Positions 52,919-61,783 of a DNA stretch of 64,000 nucleotides are shown piece after piece. The DNA is from Natronincola peptidivorans. GTDB taxonomy: Bacteria; Bacillota; Clostridia; Peptostreptococcales; Natronincolaceae. A program made the position numbers and the translations under genes. Position 1 is the first letter of the stretch. Every line of letters starts with the position of its first letter. Location: the NCBI RefSeq assembly GCF_900111615.1, contig NZ_FOHU01000003.1, forward strand, positions 124,001-188,000. The letters are read 5' to 3'. The notes below the pieces were generated by a model that saw only the letters and a list, made by a program, of their open reading frames with translations, had not been told where the DNA came from and ran no database searches.

Positions 52919-53041
52919 CTTTAGCAAGAAATCTACAAAAGTATGTATCATTATTTTACCGTCTGTTCAAATTGTTGTTAAACTCAGCAGCTTAGATATA
53001 CTTCCTTATTTTAGATTTTATATATGTTCATTGTATTATGA

Positions 53042-53047
53042 TATAAT
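53042..53047 (+). promoter_or_regulatory. -10 element before the NarL-type two-component operon
   Basis: A perfect TATAAT lies 35 bases before the TTG start. The matching -35 (TTTATA at 53017-53022, 19-base gap) is weak, so control by an activator is possible. Confidence 0.5.
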
Positions 53048-53082
53048 ATCCTTACACAATAATTATTTAAGGTGATGATTAC

Positions 53083-54495
53083 TTGTATACGCAAAATCAA
53101 TATCTAATTATCTTTTTTTTCTATGGATTAGCTTTTTTTACCATGGGGATTGCTGCCCTGCTTCAAAGTACTTCAAAGGACACCAGCTTTCCTCTTTTAA
53201 AATCCATTCACTACCTAGGGTACTTTGGTTTAGTTCATGGTATAACTGAGTGGATTATTATGGCAAGAATTTCTGGAATGTTTCTTCAGCATCAAAGCTT
53301 TCTTTTGGTTCTGGGTACTTTTACCAATGGTCTTTCCTTTGCCTTTCTATGGACCTTCGGTGTAAGCCTCCTTGAAAAAAAGGGAAGAACTAAAAGGATA
53401 CTGTTAGGATTGCCTTGGCTCCTTTTTAGCATATGGTTGGCTGCATTTTTAGTCTCTTACGCTATCTATGATACTACCTACCTTCATTGGGTTATTGTAG
53501 AGGATATCATGAGCAGATACTTTATCGGCCTTCCAGGAGCCTTTGTTTCCGCCTATGCCCTTAAGAAAAATGCTGACGCTATGAGAGCTATCAATCTAAA
53601 TAGTGTGGCTATTAAGTTACATGGTATGGCTTTTTTCTTTGCACTCTATGGATTATTAGCAGGAGCTGTAGTTGACAGCAGAGGCTTCTTTTTAGCAAAT
53701 TATTTAAATAAAGCTCTATTTTTAAGAATTTTTGGCTTTCCTGTTGAGCTAGGAAGAGCAGCATCAGCCATCGGTATAACCATTCTTTTTGTTGGTGTAG
53801 TAAAGATCTTCAAGTGGGAAATCGATAAAAGAATTGAGCGATTAACCAAACAGCAGGCGGCAAGTCAAGAGAGAAAAAAATTAGGCCAGGAGCTCCATGA
53901 TGTCATCATTCAAAACCTTTTTGCCACTGGTTTACAAGTAGAAAATCTTATGGAGGTAGAAACAAGGCCTAAACAGCTTGAAAATTTTCATTATATAAAA
54001 GCCAATCTAAATGAAGCTATTATGCAAATACGGGAGTTTATTGGTCAGGTATCAGGACAGTCCTTTGAAATTGAAGACCTGAAATATAACCTTTCAAAGC
54101 TTGTAAAAAACTTTAAGAAAACCTGTGCTATTCCCATAAACCTTAGCTTTCATGTGCCGGAAATTACATTAGGATCCTTATCACAGGAGAAAATCACTGA
54201 GATCTATTATATCCTTCAGGAGGCTTTATGTAACGCAATTAAACATTCTCAAGCAACTCATTTAACGATTGAAATTAAAACAACAGTAAATACAATCATT
54301 GCTACAGTAAAAGACAATGGTATAGGCTTTGATCAGCATCAGGTACCAGAAGGACATCACTACGGTCTAATTACCATGAGAGAACGAGCATCAAAAATAA
54401 ATGGTCAGTTCATCATTAAAAGCAGTAGTAAAGGAACTCTAGTATCTGTTATTATCCCATGGGAGGAATCTGAAGATGCAAAAGAAAAACATTAG
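53083..54495 (+). CDS. Membrane sensor histidine kinase (NarX/HisKA_3 type)
   Basis: 470 residues starting at TTG 53083 after AAGGTGATG. About seven hydrophobic segments fill residues 7-245 (multi-TM sensor). The HisKA_3 helix has the phospho-His in GQELHDVIIQNLFATG, and the HATPase has CNAIKHSQATH, DNGIGF and HHYGLITMRERA. It overlaps the response regulator by 20 bases. Kinases of this group often sense small molecules in the membrane, such as electron acceptors. Directly downstream is a secreted fumarate-reductase-like flavoprotein, a plausible target. Confidence 0.88.
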   Translation: MYTQNQYLIIFFFYGLAFFTMGIAALLQSTSKDTSFPLLKSIHYLGYFGLVHGITEWIIMARISGMFLQHQSFLLVLGTFTNGLSFAFLWTFGVSLLEKKGRTKRILLGLPWLLFSIWLAAFLVSYAIYDTTYLHWVIVEDIMSRYFIGLPGAFVSAYALKKNADAMRAINLNSVAIKLHGMAFFFALYGLLAGAVVDSRGFFLANYLNKALFLRIFGFPVELGRAASAIGITILFVGVVKIFKWEIDKRIERLTKQQAASQERKKLGQELHDVIIQNLFATGLQVENLMEVETRPKQLENFHYIKANLNEAIMQIREFIGQVSGQSFEIEDLKYNLSKLVKNFKKTCAIPINLSFHVPEITLGSLSQEKITEIYYILQEALCNAIKHSQATHLTIEIKTTVNTIIATVKDNGIGFDQHQVPEGHHYGLITMRERASKINGQFIIKSSSKGTLVSVIIPWEESEDAKEKH

Positions 54496-55114
54496 TGTTT
54501 TCCTAGTAGATGATCATGCCATCGTCCGCTGCGGTATAAGATCATTGATAGAAAGAAATTCTGGATTAGAGGTTATCGGAGAAGCTGGAAACCTGCAGGA
54601 AGCCTATGATAAGGTGTCTGAGCTAATGCCAGATATTATTTTATTAGATATCAAGCTGCCGGATGGGGATGGAGCCGCCGGATGCCGAGAAATAAAAAAG
54701 CTGTGCCCTGATGCAAAGGTCATTATCTTAACTGCCTTTGCAGAGGATTCCATCGTTATAGAGGCTGTAAAAGCAGGTGCTGAAGGCTATCTGCTAAAGA
54801 ATATTGACAGTAAAAACATCATCAATGCCATCCGTGATGTAGCATCTGGTAAGCCCGTCTTAGATGCCTCTGTCATGGGCAAGGTGTTAAATGTGGTTAA
54901 AGCAAATAATACAACAGATGATATATTGACACCTCAGGAAAAAAACATCCTTGAGCTTGTCAGCCAAGGAAAAACTAATAAAGAGATAGGTGAAGCGTTA
55001 TTTATCTCTGAAAAAACAGTAAGAAACAATGTAAGTAGAATTTTACGTAAAATCAATGTCAGCAACCGAACAGAAGCCGCCATATACTGGTCTAAACAAA
55101 TGTCCCTAAAATAA
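54476..55114 (+). CDS. NarL/FixJ-family response regulator
   Basis: 212 residues: receiver (DD near residue 11, phospho-Asp in IILLDIKLPDGDG, Lys in YLLKNI) and a LuxR-type helix-turn-helix (LTPQEKNILELVSQGKTNKE, EKTVRNNVSRILRKI). GGGAGGA precedes the ATG inside the kinase gene. It is followed by a 150-base gap and the FAD lipoprotein. Confidence 0.9.
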   Translation: MQKKNISVFLVDDHAIVRCGIRSLIERNSGLEVIGEAGNLQEAYDKVSELMPDIILLDIKLPDGDGAAGCREIKKLCPDAKVIILTAFAEDSIVIEAVKAGAEGYLLKNIDSKNIINAIRDVASGKPVLDASVMGKVLNVVKANNTTDDILTPQEKNILELVSQGKTNKEIGEALFISEKTVRNNVSRILRKINVSNRTEAAIYWSKQMSLK

Positions 55115-55142
55115 GGGACATTTGTCCTTTTAAAGGGACATT
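55098..55142 (+). terminator. Overlapping GGGACA/TGTCCC hairpins after the response regulator
   Basis: AAATGTCCC (55098-55106) pairs with GGGACATTT (55115-55123), and the next TGTCC can pair with a further GGGACA (55135-55140). Three alternating copies allow two exclusive stems. Only a short T-run follows. It may be a weak terminator or an attenuator ahead of the flavoprotein gene. Confidence 0.5.
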
Positions 55143-55266
55143 TGACAAATATTCTACAAGTGATTTTTGATGTATGATAATAATGTAACAACTATGTTAC
55201 ATCCATAACAAAGTGTGTTATGGGTTTATCAAATTGAAAATAAATCTTCGGGGAGGATCATTGACT

Positions 55267-56676
55267 ATGAAAAAGAAAATCGCATTATTGTTAGTAGTTT
55301 TACTTATGGCTTCTATCTTTGTTGGTTGTGCTAAACCGGCAGTTCAAGCGGAGGAAGAGCCTGTAGGTGCATCAAATGAAACGCTTACAGATGTATTGGT
55401 TATTGGTGGTGGTGGAGCAGGTTTAGTATCAGCTATCACTGCGGCGGAAAATGGAGCCGATGTTATCCTAGTAGAAAAAATGCCAATGCTAGGTGGAAAC
55501 ACGATTATTTCAGCAACAGGTATCGCAGCTAATAGTACAAAAATCCAGGAAGAAGCAGGTAGACCCTTCACAGTTCAAGATCATATTGATTTAACAATGG
55601 AGGTAGGTAAGGATTTACCAAACTTAGAGTTAGTTACAGTCATGGCAGAAAATGCTAATGATGCTATAGAATGGTTATTATCTTTAGGTTTAGAGTACAA
55701 GATGCATGCCAGTGAGGATCATCACCTTGTTCCTGTAGAAGGTCACTTTGGTTCACTAATGATCGGTGCATACAGACAGGAAGCAGAAAGGTTTGACAAT
55801 CTTGAAATTAAACTTGGTACCGAAGCTACTGAGTTAATCTTTGAAGATGGCAAAGTGGTTGGTGCTATGGTAAAGAATAAAGATGGTGAATACGCAATTA
55901 AAGCTAGTGCAGTAGTATTAGCAACAGGTGGATTAGGAAATGCACCTGATGTAATAGGAGAATACAATCCTAAATATGCAGGTGGAACTGGTGTAATGAG
56001 TACTGCTGGTATCACTGGCGATGGTATAATTATGGCAACTGCAATTGGTGCAGGTACAGTTGATATGGAACACCACATGATGAGACCATTAGCTACTCCA
56101 GGATACTGGATTAGAGAAACAGTGGTTAGTGATGAAGAAATCGGTGGTATCCTTGTAAATAAAGGAGCAGTTAGATTTACTAATGAAACAGCTAGTAGAT
56201 GGGATATGGTGCCAGATGTTGCAGCACAAGAGGATGGCGTTGCCTTTGTAATCTTTGATGCAGATGTAGCAGAAACCAGCAATGGTGCTGCAGCCATCAG
56301 AAATGCTAGAATGATTGAAGCTGACACAATTGAAGAGTTAGCAGCTGAATTAGGCTTAGACCCAGCTACACTTGCAACTACTATAGAAGCTTACAACAAT
56401 GGTGAAGATGAGTTTGGCAGAAAAACAATGGGTAAAGTGACAAAAGCTCCTTTTTATGGTGTTAAAGCTGAAGTAGCTTCTCACTATTCCATGGGTGGTT
56501 TGGCCTTCGATAGAAATGCTCAAATCCTTGACACAGATGGAAATCCAATTCCAGGATTATACGGAGCTGGCGAGGTTCTTGGAGGATTGTACGGAGCTGG
56601 TCGTATCTTTGGAAACAACACATTGGATAATATCGTATTTGGAAAAATTGCAGGTGAAAGCGCAGCTACAAAATAA
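55267..56676 (+). CDS. Secreted FAD-binding lipoprotein, fumarate reductase/urocanate reductase-like
   Basis: 469 residues from the ATG at 55267 (GGGGAGG upstream). A Sec signal with lipobox IFVGC should anchor it outside the membrane. The FAD_binding_2 domain has LVIGGGGAGLVSAITAAENG and LVEKMPMLGGNT. Family catalytic residues appear as the His in ASHYSMGGL and the Arg in GAGRIFGNN, before the C-terminal GEVLGGLYGAG. No FMN-binding or cytochrome domain is present, so an external electron donor is needed. The preceding two-component system is likely its regulator. The acceptor could be fumarate or another enoate. Confidence 0.88.
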   Translation: MKKKIALLLVVLLMASIFVGCAKPAVQAEEEPVGASNETLTDVLVIGGGGAGLVSAITAAENGADVILVEKMPMLGGNTIISATGIAANSTKIQEEAGRPFTVQDHIDLTMEVGKDLPNLELVTVMAENANDAIEWLLSLGLEYKMHASEDHHLVPVEGHFGSLMIGAYRQEAERFDNLEIKLGTEATELIFEDGKVVGAMVKNKDGEYAIKASAVVLATGGLGNAPDVIGEYNPKYAGGTGVMSTAGITGDGIIMATAIGAGTVDMEHHMMRPLATPGYWIRETVVSDEEIGGILVNKGAVRFTNETASRWDMVPDVAAQEDGVAFVIFDADVAETSNGAAAIRNARMIEADTIEELAAELGLDPATLATTIEAYNNGEDEFGRKTMGKVTKAPFYGVKAEVASHYSMGGLAFDRNAQILDTDGNPIPGLYGAGEVLGGLYGAGRIFGNNTLDNIVFGKIAGESAATK

Positions 56677-56709
56677 GTCCCCCTCTCTATAAATATATAG
56701 ATAAATAAA

Positions 56710-56760
56710 CAAAGATCTCTTCTGGCGAAGACCCCCTCTTCTGTCAGCAAGAGATCTTTT
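56710..56760 (+). terminator. Terminator of the flavoprotein gene
   Basis: AAAGATCTCTT pairs with AAGAGATCTTTT around a 29-base loop, and the right arm runs into a T-run. Confidence 0.85.
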
Positions 56761-56784
56761 AACAATTTTCCATTCCTTAAAGCA

Positions 56785-56970
56785 TCAAGTATTGAATAGC
56801 AGATGATGCAGATATCCAGATAAAATAACTCCCAGATATATAAAGCCTTTATAAAATGAACTCACTTTTCCCCTTAATATAGTAGCCATGCCTGCAATTA
56901 CAGGAGCTCTCTTGGCTTTTCCTGTAGCAAGAAATGTCCTTACATCACCTTCTCCTGTACCAGATATTTT
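56785..56970 (-). pseudogene. Possible membrane-protein remnant
   Basis: A 60-codon minus-strand frame between stops has no start but looks coding: GTGEGDVRTFLATGKAKRAP, then VIAGMATILRGKV and a hydrophobic stretch FIYLGVILSGYLHHLL. A resemblance to TauE/SafE-type exporters is weak. It may be the end of a decayed transporter. I give it little weight. Confidence 0.3.
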
Positions 56971-57061
56971 TCATCAATACATCTATCATTCTTCGTAACT
57001 CCTTCTCCCCATAAATCATATTATGATGATAAAGAGAGAATGCCTTTAAGGAGATGATGCT

Positions 57062-57793
57062 ATGAATCCGTATCCATCTTACCATTTGAGCCCTATGAAC
57101 GGAAGGAATCTATATGCAATAGACTTTCAGCAGGGGGATGTCAATGGTGATTCTGTACCTGATCATATCTATTTGACGGGAGAAAAGCCTTATGGACTGC
57201 AAAGTCCTTTTGTTACTAACATTACTCTGTTGATTCAAGATGGAAGAACCAATATGTTTTATCCTATTGTTCCACAGGATAACGCTGGTTATAATCCAAC
57301 GATTTTTTTGGGAGATTTTACCGGAAATGGCATAAGTGAAATCCTCCTTAGTATTGATTCTGGAGGAAGCGGCGGCTATGCCTTTTATTATATTTATTCC
57401 TTTATCAATAATATGCCTACAACCATTTTTGATCATACCAAGTTTGATGAGGAATACACCTATAAAGTAAACTACCTCGATCATTATCAGGTTGAGGTTA
57501 AGGGAAATGATTCAAAAAGATATATTATTGACATTAAGTATAAGGGTAAAGAATACCTATCTGAAATCTATGATGCTGATGGTAGACTGAAGGAACCAAT
57601 AGAAGGATGGGTAAACCCATTGGGGGGCCTGTATCCAGTAGATTTTCAAAGGAATGGTATCTATGGATTATATGCAACCCAAAGTATAGCTGGCAGGTAT
57701 AATGCCGATGGATTAGGCTATGTACAGACCTCCTTAGAATGGAATGGTGTAAGGTTTGCACCCTTTTTCCAAACGGTAGGGATTTTTGGATAA
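57062..57793 (+). CDS. FG-GAP/VCBS-repeat protein, no signal peptide
   Basis: 243 residues. Beta-propeller-type repeats are visible as DVNGDSVPDHIYLTG (a calcium-binding-like Asp motif) and FLGDFTGNGISEILLSIDSG. The N-terminus (MNPYPSYHLSPM) has no signal sequence. Related proteins are widespread in spore-forming Firmicutes with no assigned function; a spore-surface or cytoplasmic role is a guess. It has AAGGAGATG upstream and its own terminator. Confidence 0.78.
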   Translation: MNPYPSYHLSPMNGRNLYAIDFQQGDVNGDSVPDHIYLTGEKPYGLQSPFVTNITLLIQDGRTNMFYPIVPQDNAGYNPTIFLGDFTGNGISEILLSIDSGGSGGYAFYYIYSFINNMPTTIFDHTKFDEEYTYKVNYLDHYQVEVKGNDSKRYIIDIKYKGKEYLSEIYDADGRLKEPIEGWVNPLGGLYPVDFQRNGIYGLYATQSIAGRYNADGLGYVQTSLEWNGVRFAPFFQTVGIFG

Positions 57794-57794
57794 A

Positions 57795-57827
57795 GGCAAA
57801 AAAACAGCCGATGGCTGTTTTTCTGCC
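57795..57827. terminator. Bidirectional terminator after the FG-GAP gene
   Basis: GGCAAAAAAACAGCC pairs with GGCTGTTTTTCTGCC around three bases. It serves the plus-strand FG-GAP gene and the convergent small ORF. Confidence 0.9.
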
Positions 57828-57959
57828 TTAAAAATAATATGTCCTAACAATGATAGCAGTAATAAGAGTGATCAAGAAATGTATTACTATATGGGCTATA
57901 AAAATTATTAAAGCATATTTTTTATATCTTTCCGCCCTCTCCTTTATCCATGTAATCAA
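57828..57959 (-). CDS. Small membrane protein (43 aa), TTG start
   Basis: A TTG at 57959 is preceded by AGGTAGGTG. The 43-residue product has a basic N-terminus (ITWIKERAERYKKYA) and one long hydrophobic helix (LIIFIAHIVIHFLITLITAIIV), then RTYYF and a stop at the terminator. It follows the metallo-hydrolase stop by 35 bases in the same direction. Composition and position favour a real small membrane protein. No family is known to me. Confidence 0.5.
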   Translation of the reverse strand: MITWIKERAERYKKYALIIFIAHIVIHFLITLITAIIVRTYYF

Positions 57960-57994
57960 ACTGAACACCTACCTTTTATATAAAAATCCATACT

Positions 57995-59056
57995 TTAAGG
58001 TACATACCTTCCTTCTCCAAAACTCAATATCCAAAACTTCTCTTCAGTAAGATTATATTTTTTTAATGCCTCTGCTAAATCCTTCTCATGGGCATCAATG
58101 GTCTGTTCTGGGTGTTCTATGAAGGTAGCAAAATGCATCCCTGCACTTTGATTTGATTCCAATAGTAAATGTGCTTTAACAGCATCATCTGGATTCATGT
58201 GCTGGTTCATCATATACCATCTCTTTTCATAACTGCCAATGGGTAAAATAGTTAATCGGAAGTCTTCAAACCGCTCCTTGATTAAATGTAAAAATTCATC
58301 ATAGGCAGTGTCTCCAGCAAAATAAACATTTCCCTCTGAGCCCTCTATCACAAAGCCACCCCATAATGTCCGGTTTCCTCCTAGGATGAATCTTCCAGAG
58401 CTGTGGCGGGCAGGAACAAAGGTAAACTTCATTTCATTTGCTGGAAGAGAATAGTCTTGCCACCAGTCTAACTCAGTGATGTTTGAAGATCTCCTAGATC
58501 CTATCACTGACTTTACTCCTAATCCCACTAAGATTTGGGGATCGTGTTCTTCAATAAGCTTATTTAATGTTCTTAAATCTAGGTGATCGTAATGATCATG
58601 GCTTATTAACACAACATCTATTTTAGGCAGTTCTTCAAATGCTATCCCTGGTGCCCGCACCCTTTTGGTCCCTAACCATGATATGGGCCCAGCCCTTTCT
58701 GACCAAATAGGATCTGTCAAAATATTGATACTATCCATTTGGATTAATACTGTTGCATGATTGATAAAGGTAATCTTCAATTCTCCCTTTCCAACAGATT
58801 CCTCTGGCTTCGGCTGTGGCGGGTCCTCTATCCAATCAGGCCATGGGACGGTCTCCATTTCTCTTAGCCACTTCACCATGTCTAAAATGGTATTGGTCTC
58901 TTTATAATAAAAACGACTTCCATCAAAATGATCAGATATAGGACCTCTATACAATGGACGAATACTCATGCTAATCCCCACCACCCCTATAAAAACTACA
59001 ATTACTCCTATCAAAACTTTATTTTTCAATACAGACATTTGTCCCCTCAATGTCAT
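57995..59056 (-). CDS. Metallo-beta-lactamase-fold hydrolase (NAPE-PLD/UlaG type), membrane-anchored
   Basis: 353 residues. One N-terminal membrane segment (about 13-30) anchors the protein. The metal site is SHDHYDHLD (about residue 150). FINHATVLIQMDSINILTDP and VYFAGDTAYDEF are family motifs. UlaG/NAPE-PLD-like proteins hydrolyse phosphodiester or lactone bonds; the substrate here is unknown. Two ATGs are possible (59056 and 59038). The gene is downstream of the ICMT-like genes on the same strand. Confidence 0.85.
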   Translation of the reverse strand: MTLRGQMSVLKNKVLIGVIVVFIGVVGISMSIRPLYRGPISDHFDGSRFYYKETNTILDMVKWLREMETVPWPDWIEDPPQPKPEESVGKGELKITFINHATVLIQMDSINILTDPIWSERAGPISWLGTKRVRAPGIAFEELPKIDVVLISHDHYDHLDLRTLNKLIEEHDPQILVGLGVKSVIGSRRSSNITELDWWQDYSLPANEMKFTFVPARHSSGRFILGGNRTLWGGFVIEGSEGNVYFAGDTAYDEFLHLIKERFEDFRLTILPIGSYEKRWYMMNQHMNPDDAVKAHLLLESNQSAGMHFATFIEHPEQTIDAHEKDLAEALKKYNLTEEKFWILSFGEGRYVP

Positions 59057-59085
59057 TCACATCTCTTTCTTATTAAGTATATCCC

Positions 59086-60231
59086 TTAGTAGATGGCTAC
59101 TGGAATATTGTCATACATGATTCTCTCTGGCATTCCCATTATTTTGGTGATGCTGCCTTCCTCTACATTGACCCACACCTCCACAATTGGCTCTCTTCTA
59201 GCAACATTCCTAATAAGATCCTTTCCAGTGACATCTTGATTTCCTCGAACTTCTACTTTATTAAAAATAACCTTATAGTTATTGGTATCATAATTGGATG
59301 AGTGACGATGTCCCACAGAGCCATTGATGCCATTCATAGGGATTTCTGGTACAAACCATTCCGCAGGCATTACATAGTTGAGATATTTTGTAGTTTCTAT
59401 GTTTCCTGCAGCTTCAAGAATGCCTTTTACCTCTTCATCTGTGGTGACCATCTCCTTAATCCCTTTCAGCTTATCTGCCTCAATTTTATTCATTGAGATA
59501 AAGGCTGTATTTCCTGAGTAGTGGGTATATAGATTATCTAAAGAAAGATTATCTAAACCTCTGGCTATACCGATTCCTGCTGCTTGCACACAAATATATA
59601 GTATCAGCAGCATGAAAAATTTAGCTATAGATGACTTTGGGGCAGGCTTTAGCTTTTCTAGGAAGCTTATCCTTAAAGGGAAGAACATACCTGTTTGATT
59701 TTTATAATTAATATAACTCTCACCAAACTTAGCTTCGCATTCCTTTTCTTCTACCCTTGCCAGCAAATAATAAGCAAACAGCATAGTGTTAAACATCATT
59801 AAAACAATGTATCGAGGCCACATCAGCATCAATCCAAAGCTGCAAATAATAAATGCAGCGTATTGAGGATGTCTTATATATCGATAAACCCCTCCAGTAA
59901 CTGCCCCCTTTTTAGTCAACTTATTATAGTAAACCTGACATGCACCTATACAGAAAGCTAAAAATCCTGCTGTCGCCAGCACAGCACCTACTACATTGTG
60001 TAGATTAATAATGGTGGAAGAAGTTTGAGCCACATGGGGCATAAAAAAGCTGATTAACCAGCCCCACGCTGAAGATTGATTGAAAAAATTTAATGCTGGC
60101 CTGTAAACAGAGTAAAAATATATTGCAAAGGGGCTTGCCATATAAAAGAATTCAAATGCTATTAATATATAAAATAACGCTGCCCCCCAAAAGGTTCTCT
60201 TCACTGTCTTTTCTTGGTTTTTTATTGCCAT
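59086..60231 (-). CDS. Isoprenylcysteine-methyltransferase-like membrane protein with C-terminal extension
   Basis: 381 residues. Residues about 15-200 carry several membrane segments and the PEMT/ICMT motif GGVYRYIRHPQYAAFI, then a distal EKECEAKFGESYINYKNQT. Then comes another membrane helix and a 150-residue soluble extension with HRHSSNYDTNNYKVIF, not seen in ordinary ICMTs. The substrate is unknown; a lipid, thiol or protein is possible. It lies between an MBL-fold gene and a second ICMT-like gene. Confidence 0.82.
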   Translation of the reverse strand: MAIKNQEKTVKRTFWGAALFYILIAFEFFYMASPFAIYFYSVYRPALNFFNQSSAWGWLISFFMPHVAQTSSTIINLHNVVGAVLATAGFLAFCIGACQVYYNKLTKKGAVTGGVYRYIRHPQYAAFIICSFGLMLMWPRYIVLMMFNTMLFAYYLLARVEEKECEAKFGESYINYKNQTGMFFPLRISFLEKLKPAPKSSIAKFFMLLILYICVQAAGIGIARGLDNLSLDNLYTHYSGNTAFISMNKIEADKLKGIKEMVTTDEEVKGILEAAGNIETTKYLNYVMPAEWFVPEIPMNGINGSVGHRHSSNYDTNNYKVIFNKVEVRGNQDVTGKDLIRNVARREPIVEVWVNVEEGSITKIMGMPERIMYDNIPVAIY

Positions 60232-60276
60232 TTTCTTTCCTCCTAATTATTTTTTGTTTTTCAATAACAATAAATG

Positions 60277-60720
60277 TTAAATCCAACGTCTCACCTTGTT
60301 CTTATAAGTAATATAATCCTCACCAAACTTTTTCTCCAGAATCCCTTCCTCGTACCTGATATACCATTGATCTGTGATGGTGAAAAAAGCTATGCTGATT
60401 GCAAAGGCAGCTGAGTTTCCCGTGATAGTTCCTATACCTATTAGAATCAACCCCAAGCCTAAATACATGGGATTTCTGGAGATTTTATAGATTCCCTCCG
60501 TTACCAATAAATCTGGTTCATCAAAGGTCATTTCCGTAGTGCCGACAATCTTAAACTTTATTGCCCCAGCAAAGGTGATGATTAGACCTAAGGCAATAGG
60601 CAACATCCCCAGCAGATTCAGAGGAAATGAAATCATTCTCATATTAGGAAATAATAAATGCAGTAAACTCATTAGGCCTATACAAATCATAAATAGTGTT
60701 GGCGGCAGTATGTGCTTAAT
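60277..60720 (-). CDS. Isoprenylcysteine-methyltransferase-like protein, likely AUU start
   Basis: The protein has four membrane segments, the motif EGIYKISRNPMYLGLGL, and ends in EEGILEKKFGEDYITYKNKVRR, all typical of the PEMT/ICMT family. The first ATG is at 60690, but it has no binding site. An in-frame ATT at 60720 has GAGGAGG seven bases upstream and adds ten residues (KHILPPTLF) that look like the family N-terminus. I therefore propose an AUU start, giving 147 residues. If wrong, the protein starts at 60690. Confidence 0.72.
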   Translation of the reverse strand: MKHILPPTLFMICIGLMSLLHLLFPNMRMISFPLNLLGMLPIALGLIITFAGAIKFKIVGTTEMTFDEPDLLVTEGIYKISRNPMYLGLGLILIGIGTITGNSAAFAISIAFFTITDQWYIRYEEGILEKKFGEDYITYKNKVRRWI

Positions 60721-60776
60721 AAATATCCCTCCTCACTGGCTTTAATTCAGTACCCATCTGATTTTTATCACCAAAC

Positions 60777-61763
60777 TCATCTATTTTCACTAAACCAATT
60801 CACCGTGTCTGTGATTGTTTCTTGGAGGGGTCGGAAGGTAATCCCAAGTTCTTTTTTTGCTTTTTCATAGGAATAGCCTTTTTGCACCCTCATTTTTCTT
60901 AATTCATCCCTTCTAGGGATTGGAGAAGATTTACCAGTTACTTTGGATATTAGTGCCATAATTCCTGAAAGAATCATTACCATTCCAAAAGGGGGCTGTT
61001 TTTTAGGCATTGGTATTCCTGACACATCCGATAGCATGCTAACAATCTCTTTCATTTCATAGACATTACCTCCTACAATATATCTCTCACCATTTTTTCC
61101 CTTATCAATTGCTGAAACAACAGCTCTTGCTACATCCCTGGCATCAACGATGACAGCCTTTACAGGAAGAATAGCTGGCATTTTCTCATTTAAAAAGCTT
61201 AAAACAAATTCTCCCATTCTGGTGGGTCCATAATCTCCAGGTCCCATCATGATGGCAGGTAGTATAGTAACAACCCTCATTTCTGGATATCTGTCTATAA
61301 ACTCACGGATTTTTTTCTCCGCCTGGATTTTGCTTTCAAAATATGGATTGGTATTGTCTACATAAGGAGCCTTTTCAGTAACAATATCAGGTCCAGAAGA
61401 ATCTAATACACCAGTGGAGCTTATGTAGATGATGTTCGTTATTCCTTTTTTATAGGCTTCTTCAAACAGTTTTTCTGTCCCATTGACGTTAATTTTATAG
61501 AGTGGATTTCCTTCATTTCCCTTCTTAAAAAACTCTGTAAAATATGCTCCAGCGTGTATCAATAGATCACACCCAGCTAACGCTTCAGCAAATCCTCCTA
61601 TGTCCTTCAGATCACCTTGCACAAGCTCTACACCTTTTCCTTTAATCCTTTCTCCTTTAGCATGAGATCTAGCCAGGACCTTCACTTGATATTCATCTTT
61701 TATTAACTCTTTTACAATATTACTGCCTAATAATCCCGTACCTCCAGTTAAAAATATTGTCAT
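60777..61763 (-). CDS. NAD(P)-dependent SDR/dihydroflavonol-reductase-like protein
   Basis: 328 residues from ATG 61763, after AAAGGAGG. Extended SDR with TGGTGLLGSNIV at the NAD(P) site, the catalytic YxxxK replaced by NPYFESKIQAEK (Tyr-x-x-x-Lys present as YFESK), and VDARDVARAVV. It resembles epimerase/dehydrogenases with unknown substrates. It ends close to the ICMT-like gene and is preceded by a palindromic TetR operator, so it is likely repressed by the TetR gene upstream. Confidence 0.85.
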   Translation of the reverse strand: MTIFLTGGTGLLGSNIVKELIKDEYQVKVLARSHAKGERIKGKGVELVQGDLKDIGGFAEALAGCDLLIHAGAYFTEFFKKGNEGNPLYKINVNGTEKLFEEAYKKGITNIIYISSTGVLDSSGPDIVTEKAPYVDNTNPYFESKIQAEKKIREFIDRYPEMRVVTILPAIMMGPGDYGPTRMGEFVLSFLNEKMPAILPVKAVIVDARDVARAVVSAIDKGKNGERYIVGGNVYEMKEIVSMLSDVSGIPMPKKQPPFGMVMILSGIMALISKVTGKSSPIPRRDELRKMRVQKGYSYEKAKKELGITFRPLQETITDTVNWFSENR

Positions 61764-61783
61764 TATGACTCCTCCTTTATATT

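Noticed and set aside
55743-56327. 194-residue minus-strand ORF inside the flavoprotein gene
   Set aside because: Shadow frame rich in A, P, S and I with no domain; the plus-strand gene has clear FAD motifs.
57850-58050. 66-residue plus-strand ORF after the FG-GAP gene
   Set aside because: Antisense to the small membrane protein and to the end of the MBL-fold gene; no binding site.
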